NCBI GenBank assembly: GCA_023437865.1
Contig: JAEZFE010000265.1
Coordinates: forward strand, 1-11,053
Source: Pseudomonadota bacterium
Lineage (GTDB): Bacteria > Pseudomonadota > Alphaproteobacteria > Rhodospirillales > Magnetospirillaceae
Reading direction: 5' to 3'
DNA: 11,053 nucleotides
The translations under genes were made by a program, and so were the position numbers. A model generated the notes under the pieces. It was not told where the DNA came from and made no database searches. It saw only the letters and a program-made list of their open reading frames with translations. Shown one piece after another: positions 8,639-11,053 of the stretch. Each line of letters begins with the position of its first letter. Within the stretch, counting starts at the first letter, position 1.

Positions 8639-8661
8639 CCTATGCTGCGACGCAACATGGG
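8639..8661. promoter_or_regulatory. Operator-like palindrome at the phasin transcription start (candidate PhaR site)
   Basis: A 23-bp near-palindrome is centred on 8650. Its arms CC-ATG-TGCG and CGCA-CAT-GG mirror each other with only two mismatched symmetric pairs apart from the centre base. The core TGCGACGCA (8646-8654) is TGC-N3-GCA. It covers the predicted start site (about 8656), a typical repressor position. PhaR regulators of alphaproteobacterial phasin genes are known to bind TGC-rich inverted repeats of this kind. That PhaR acts here is inferred; no phaR gene is in the window. Confidence 0.55.
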
Positions 8662-8662
8662 C

Positions 8663-8692
8663 ACTATGGGGCCGACCTCAGCCGCTAGTCAA
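8663..8692 (-). promoter_or_regulatory. Predicted phasin promoter
   Basis: TTGACT (8692-8687, 5/6) and CATAGT (8668-8663, 4/6) are 18 bp apart on the minus strand, pointing to a start near 8656 and a leader of about 100 nt. It sits exactly between the two TGC-N3-GCA elements, which adds weight to the call. Confidence 0.5.
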
Positions 8693-8702
8693 TATGGCTT
8701 TG

Positions 8703-8718
8703 TGCGCCGCAACATAGG
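8703..8718. promoter_or_regulatory. Second copy of the phasin operator element
   Basis: TGCGCCGCAACATAGG repeats the element at 8646-8661 with two substitutions. It lies 11 bp upstream of the predicted -35. Its left arm is degenerate, so only the core TGC-N3-GCA is symmetric. The two cores are 57 bp apart centre to centre. Confidence 0.5.
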
Positions 8719-8776
8719 TGTAAGGTCTAAGGCGGGTATGGCGCTTCCGTAGGGATGCTCGACCAGGTCTGCGGTT

Positions 8777-8808
8777 GATTACTGCGGCGCGCGGCTAATT
8801 CAGTAATC
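8777..8808. repeat. Inverted repeat spanning the stop of the lipoprotein gene
   Basis: GATTACTG (8777-8784) and CAGTAATC (8801-8808) form a perfect 8-bp repeat with a 16-nt GC-rich loop that contains the stop codon TAG (8797-8795). On the minus strand no T-run follows, so it is not a typical intrinsic terminator. It may protect the mRNA 3' end, assist Rho, or be chance. Confidence 0.4.
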
Positions 8809-9469
8809 CGTTCTTGGTCACGCGCAGCGAGAATACCGGCACTTCCAGCCGCTTGGCCTTGGCTTCCCACAGCGGGTCGAACGGCACCTCCTTGGCCTGG
8901 TTCACCGGCACTCCGGTAGGGTCCAGTGCGAACAGGTTCTCGGCAAAGCTCAGCTTGTCGAAAGCGGCCGATGGGTAGCGCCAGGCGGTCAGGCGGTAGG
9001 ACTGATCCTTGCAGGTGGCCGCGCTCCACCAATAGGCCCGCGACGGCAGCTCCAGCCCCACCGGCGGCGCAGCGAACATGCCGCTCTGTTCGAAAGATGC
9101 CACCAGACGGTCATAGGTGGGCTGGTCCAGCTGCACCTTGGCCTCCTTGGCGCGCCACGGCGCCAGCAAATCGCCGGAGGTCAGCTCTGCTGCCTTACCC
9201 TGTTGGACCACGCGAATAATCAAGATTCGCCGAAGCGCGTCCAGTTCGTAAATCCTTAACTGCTCATCGTAAATACCGTTGTAGACGAGCCGGTAACGGT
9301 CAGGGCTGCCTTCAGAACAGGTGGCGCGAATGTCCTCGCCTTCGACGAACGAGAACCAGTAAGCCTTGCGGTTCAGCGGGTCGCCGATGTCGTCACCTCG
9401 GTAAGTGCATGAAGCAACAGCACAAACGGCCACCAATACAGCGGAAATCCGCGACAGAAGCACTTTCAT
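8795..9469 (-). CDS. Putative lipoprotein of unknown function
   Basis: I do not recognise this family. The 224-aa product starts with a classic lipoprotein signal: Lys2, Arg7, a hydrophobic stretch (8-19) and the lipobox VASC with Cys21. Thr at +2 suggests transfer to the outer membrane. The mature part is mixed alpha/beta in composition with many aromatic residues (AYWF, YRLVYNGIYDEQLRIYEL, RAYWWSAATC). It has two further cysteines, Cys51 and Cys153, that could form a disulfide in the periplasm. The ATG has GAGGA seven nt upstream. It is divergent from the carboxypeptidase gene, with about 205 bp between the two starts, and unlinked in orientation to anything that names its function. Codon use looks native. 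Secretion as a lipoprotein is well supported; function is unknown. Confidence 0.85.
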   Translation of the reverse strand: MKVLLSRISAVLVAVCAVASCTYRGDDIGDPLNRKAYWFSFVEGEDIRATCSEGSPDRYRLVYNGIYDEQLRIYELDALRRILIIRVVQQGKAAELTSGDLLAPWRAKEAKVQLDQPTYDRLVASFEQSGMFAAPPVGLELPSRAYWWSAATCKDQSYRLTAWRYPSAAFDKLSFAENLFALDPTGVPVNQAKEVPFDPLWEAKAKRLEVPVFSLRVTKNGLLN

Positions 9470-9494
9470 CGCCTGTTCCTCGGTTCATCGCTCT

Positions 9495-9552
9495 GGGCGT
9501 TAGCTTATGACTTTCAGTCCATATCCTGCGGCTAAACGCCCATTCATTGGGC
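9495..9552. repeat. Nested, mutually exclusive inverted repeats between the divergent genes
   Basis: GGGCGTTAGC (9495-9504) pairs with GCTAAACGCCC (9531-9541, one bulged A) around a loop that itself holds GACTTTCAGTC (9510-9519 region). The right arm also overlaps GCCCA (9538-9542), which pairs with TGGGC (9548-9552). The two outer stems cannot form together. It lies 26-83 bp upstream of the lipoprotein start, so it could be in that gene's leader or be an operator. Confidence 0.42.
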
Positions 9553-9597
9553 AGGCGGACTATGCACGAAAAGCGACCTGTGGCGGGCTGGCCAAAC

Positions 9598-9626
9598 TGG
9601 ACACGGATTTGCAATTTCTTTATCGT
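9598..9626 (+). promoter_or_regulatory. Predicted promoter of the carboxypeptidase gene
   Basis: TGGACA (9598-9603, 5/6) and TATCGT (9621-9626, 4/6) are exactly 17 bp apart, with an AT-rich spacer end. Transcription would begin near 9633, about 42 nt before the TTG start at 9675. It is downstream of the ATG at 9507, and so argues against that longer start. Confidence 0.5.
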
Positions 9627-9674
9627 GCGCGACTACCCTCTTCGATACCAGCTAGAGAACGGAAGGTCGAGAAA

Positions 9675-10943
9675 TTGAGCGCGGCCCGCTGCCTACCCCG
9701 ATTCGTCTCCCGGCTTTTCCTGGCCCTTTTCGCCGTCGCCTTCGCGGTCTCGGCTGGCCTTACCTCGGCGCAAGCGCGCGAAAGCCGCTATGGCGCCGTC
9801 GTTCTCGACCATGAGAGCGGCAACGTGCTCTATGCCGTCAACGCCGACCGCCGGTCCTACCCGGCGTCGCTGACCAAGGTGATGACGCTTTACCTGCTGT
9901 TCGATGCGTTGGACAGCGGCAAGGTCTCACTCGATACCATGATGCCGGTTTCATCGCACGCCGCCGCCCAGTCGCCGTCCAAGCTGAACCTGGCGCCCGG
10001 TGACCGCATCTCGGTCGAGGACGCGGTGCTGGCCCTGGTGACAAAGTCCGCCAACGACGTGGCCGTGGTGGTCGCCGAGCATCTGGGCGGTACCGAGGAC
10101 GCCTTCGCCGACATGATGACCCGCAAGGCGCGTCAGATCGGCATGAATGCGACCACCTACCAGAACGCCTCCGGCCTGCCCAATCTGGCTCAGGTGTCGA
10201 CGCCGCGCGATCAGGCGACCCTGGGCCGCCAGTTGATCCGCAATCACGGCAAGTACTACCACTATTTCTCGACCCGCCAGTTCCGGTGGCGCGGCCAGCC
10301 GATCTCCACCCATAACCGCCTGATGCTGCGCTATCAGGGCGCCGACGGCATCAAGACCGGCTATATCAATGCGTCGGGCTTCAATCTGATCGCCTCGGCC
10401 AAGCGCGATGGCCGCCGCCTGATCGGCGTGGTGTTCGGCGGCGATACCGCCGCCTGGCGCGACAAGAACATGGCGCAGATCCTGGACAAGGGGTTCGCCC
10501 GCGCCAATGGCGGTGCCGATATCCGCACTGCCCAGGCCGAGGCCGAGGACAATGCCGAGCTCGATAATCTGATCGCCAAGGCCAAGGGTGCCAAGCCGGT
10601 CAAGGTCGCCGCTGCTGCTGCCGCCAAGCCGGTCAAGACGGCGGCCGTCAAGCGCCGCGTCGCCGACGACGAGGAAGAGGGTGACGACGATCCGGTGTCG
10701 TGGGCGATCCAGGTTGGCGCCTTTGCCGAGTACAAGCCCGCCCACGTGGCAGCCAGCAACGCCGCCAAGAAGCTGGGCGGTCTGGTCAGCCGCGCCTCGA
10801 TCCGCGTCGACAAGGCCAAGCAGGGCAAGCAGATGTTGTTCCGCGCCCGCCTGTCCGGTTTCACCGAGGATCAGGCCCGCGCAGCCTGCAAGCGCTTGGC
10901 CCGCGCCAAGAAGGACTGCAAGCTGGTCCAGCCGAGCGCCTGA
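9675..10943 (+). CDS. D-alanyl-D-alanine carboxypeptidase (PBP5/DacA family) with C-terminal SPOR domain
   Basis: This exported serine peptidase should trim the terminal D-Ala from peptidoglycan pentapeptides. From the TTG at 9675 the product is 422 aa. It starts with a Sec signal peptide (Arg5-Arg13, a hydrophobic run at 14-29, likely cleavage after SAQA at 34). The peptidase S11 domain has the three penicillin-binding motifs: SLTK (Ser65, Lys68), SAN (Ser125-Asn127) and KTG (227-229). An Ala/Lys/Pro linker and an acidic patch (about 305-338) follow, then a SPOR domain (about 341-420, WAIQVGAFAEYKPA). SPOR binds denuded septal glycan, so the enzyme is probably recruited to division sites. 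SPOR takes the place of the PBP5 C-terminal domain and membrane helix. The frame runs back to an ATG at 9507, but TTG is preferred: GGAAGG lies eight nt upstream, the signal peptide then begins properly, and a promoter sits between the two. Confidence 0.93.
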   Translation: MSAARCLPRFVSRLFLALFAVAFAVSAGLTSAQARESRYGAVVLDHESGNVLYAVNADRRSYPASLTKVMTLYLLFDALDSGKVSLDTMMPVSSHAAAQSPSKLNLAPGDRISVEDAVLALVTKSANDVAVVVAEHLGGTEDAFADMMTRKARQIGMNATTYQNASGLPNLAQVSTPRDQATLGRQLIRNHGKYYHYFSTRQFRWRGQPISTHNRLMLRYQGADGIKTGYINASGFNLIASAKRDGRRLIGVVFGGDTAAWRDKNMAQILDKGFARANGGADIRTAQAEAEDNAELDNLIAKAKGAKPVKVAAAAAAKPVKTAAVKRRVADDEEEGDDDPVSWAIQVGAFAEYKPAHVAASNAAKKLGGLVSRASIRVDKAKQGKQMLFRARLSGFTEDQARAACKRLARAKKDCKLVQPSA

Positions 10944-10957
10944 GGCCTTCGTCAGAC

Positions 10958-10988
10958 AAAAAAGGGCGTCCCGAGGGGCGCCCTTTTT
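10958..10988. terminator. Bidirectional Rho-independent terminator
   Basis: AAAAAGGGCG-T-CCC (10959-10972) pairs with GGGGCGCCCTTTTT (10975-10988) through one G-U pair. It begins 14 nt after the carboxypeptidase stop. A-tract and T-tract on both flanks let it work on either strand, as expected between convergent genes. Confidence 0.92.
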
Positions 10989-11003
10989 CGTTTCTGGGAA
11001 GCG

Positions 11004-11053
11004 TCACTTCCGCACCGGACGGGGCGCCAGTCCCGGCCGTGGCCGCGCGCCCG
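11004..11053 (-). CDS. Possible C-terminal end of a convergent gene (runs off the right edge)
   Basis: On the minus strand one frame from the edge reads GARPRPGLAPRPVRK and then a TGA at 11006-11004, 15 nt before the bidirectional terminator. The position and the basic Pro/Arg-rich tail suit the end of a protein, but 15 codons cannot identify a family, and GC-rich DNA gives such frames by chance. Confidence 0.25.
   Translation of the reverse strand, partial: GARPRPGLAPRPVRK

Noticed and set aside
7974..8717. Plus-strand Gly-rich frame across the phasin gene and its promoter
   Set aside because: Its Gly/Arg/Leu repeats are the complement of the Ala/Lys-rich phasin codons, and it runs through the phasin operators.
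10601..10640. Ala/Lys/Pro-coding short repeats (GCCGCTGCTGCTGCC and AAGCCGGTCAAG) as a possible tandem repeat element
   Set aside because: They encode the flexible linker between the peptidase and SPOR domains. The repetition is explained by low-complexity protein sequence.

Overview
The window is GC-rich chromosomal DNA of core-genome character. It most likely comes from an alphaproteobacterium of the Rhodospirillales, and a Magnetospirillum-like organism is my best guess. That guess is inferred from family content, not from a database search. The supporting features are a MaeB-type malic enzyme fused to a phosphotransacetylase-like domain, an adjacent clpS-clpA pair, a polyhydroxyalkanoate-granule phasin, a penicillin-binding carboxypeptidase ending in a SPOR domain, and strong G/C bias at third codon positions. 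I see no insertion sequence, prophage, CRISPR array, toxin-antitoxin pair or recognisable defence system.

Layout from left to right. (1) Minus strand: the 5' part of an mgtE-like magnesium channel gene (1-285) lies three bases after the stop of maeB (289-2577). (2) Minus strand: a tRNA-Leu(GAG) gene with its hairpin (2741-2866). (3) Plus strand: lipB (2976-3620), then a diguanylate cyclase gene (3738-4658) whose N-terminus resembles the zinc-sensing CZB domain of E. coli DgcZ. (4) A gene-poor stretch (4659-5148). It carries the clpA terminator, a near-consensus promoter on the minus strand and a distal terminator-like hairpin, so a small unannotated transcript may lie there. (5) Minus strand: the clpS-clpA operon (5149-7794). 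(6) Minus strand: a phasin gene (7971-8555) with a terminator behind it and a promoter flanked by two copies of a TGC-N3-GCA element that look like operators. (7) Minus strand: an unidentified lipoprotein gene (8795-9469). (8) Plus strand, divergent from it: a D-alanyl-D-alanine carboxypeptidase gene with a TTG start (9675-10943). It ends at a bidirectional terminator and may face the tail of a convergent gene at the right edge.

The genes are mostly independent functions: C4/C2 carbon metabolism, lipoate attachment, c-di-GMP signalling, the N-end-rule protease, storage granules and cell wall. Only clpS-clpA, and possibly maeB-mgtE, look like operons. The parts most worth attention are the 4779-5080 candidate transcript, the phasin operators and the altered metal-site pattern in the CZB-GGDEF protein.
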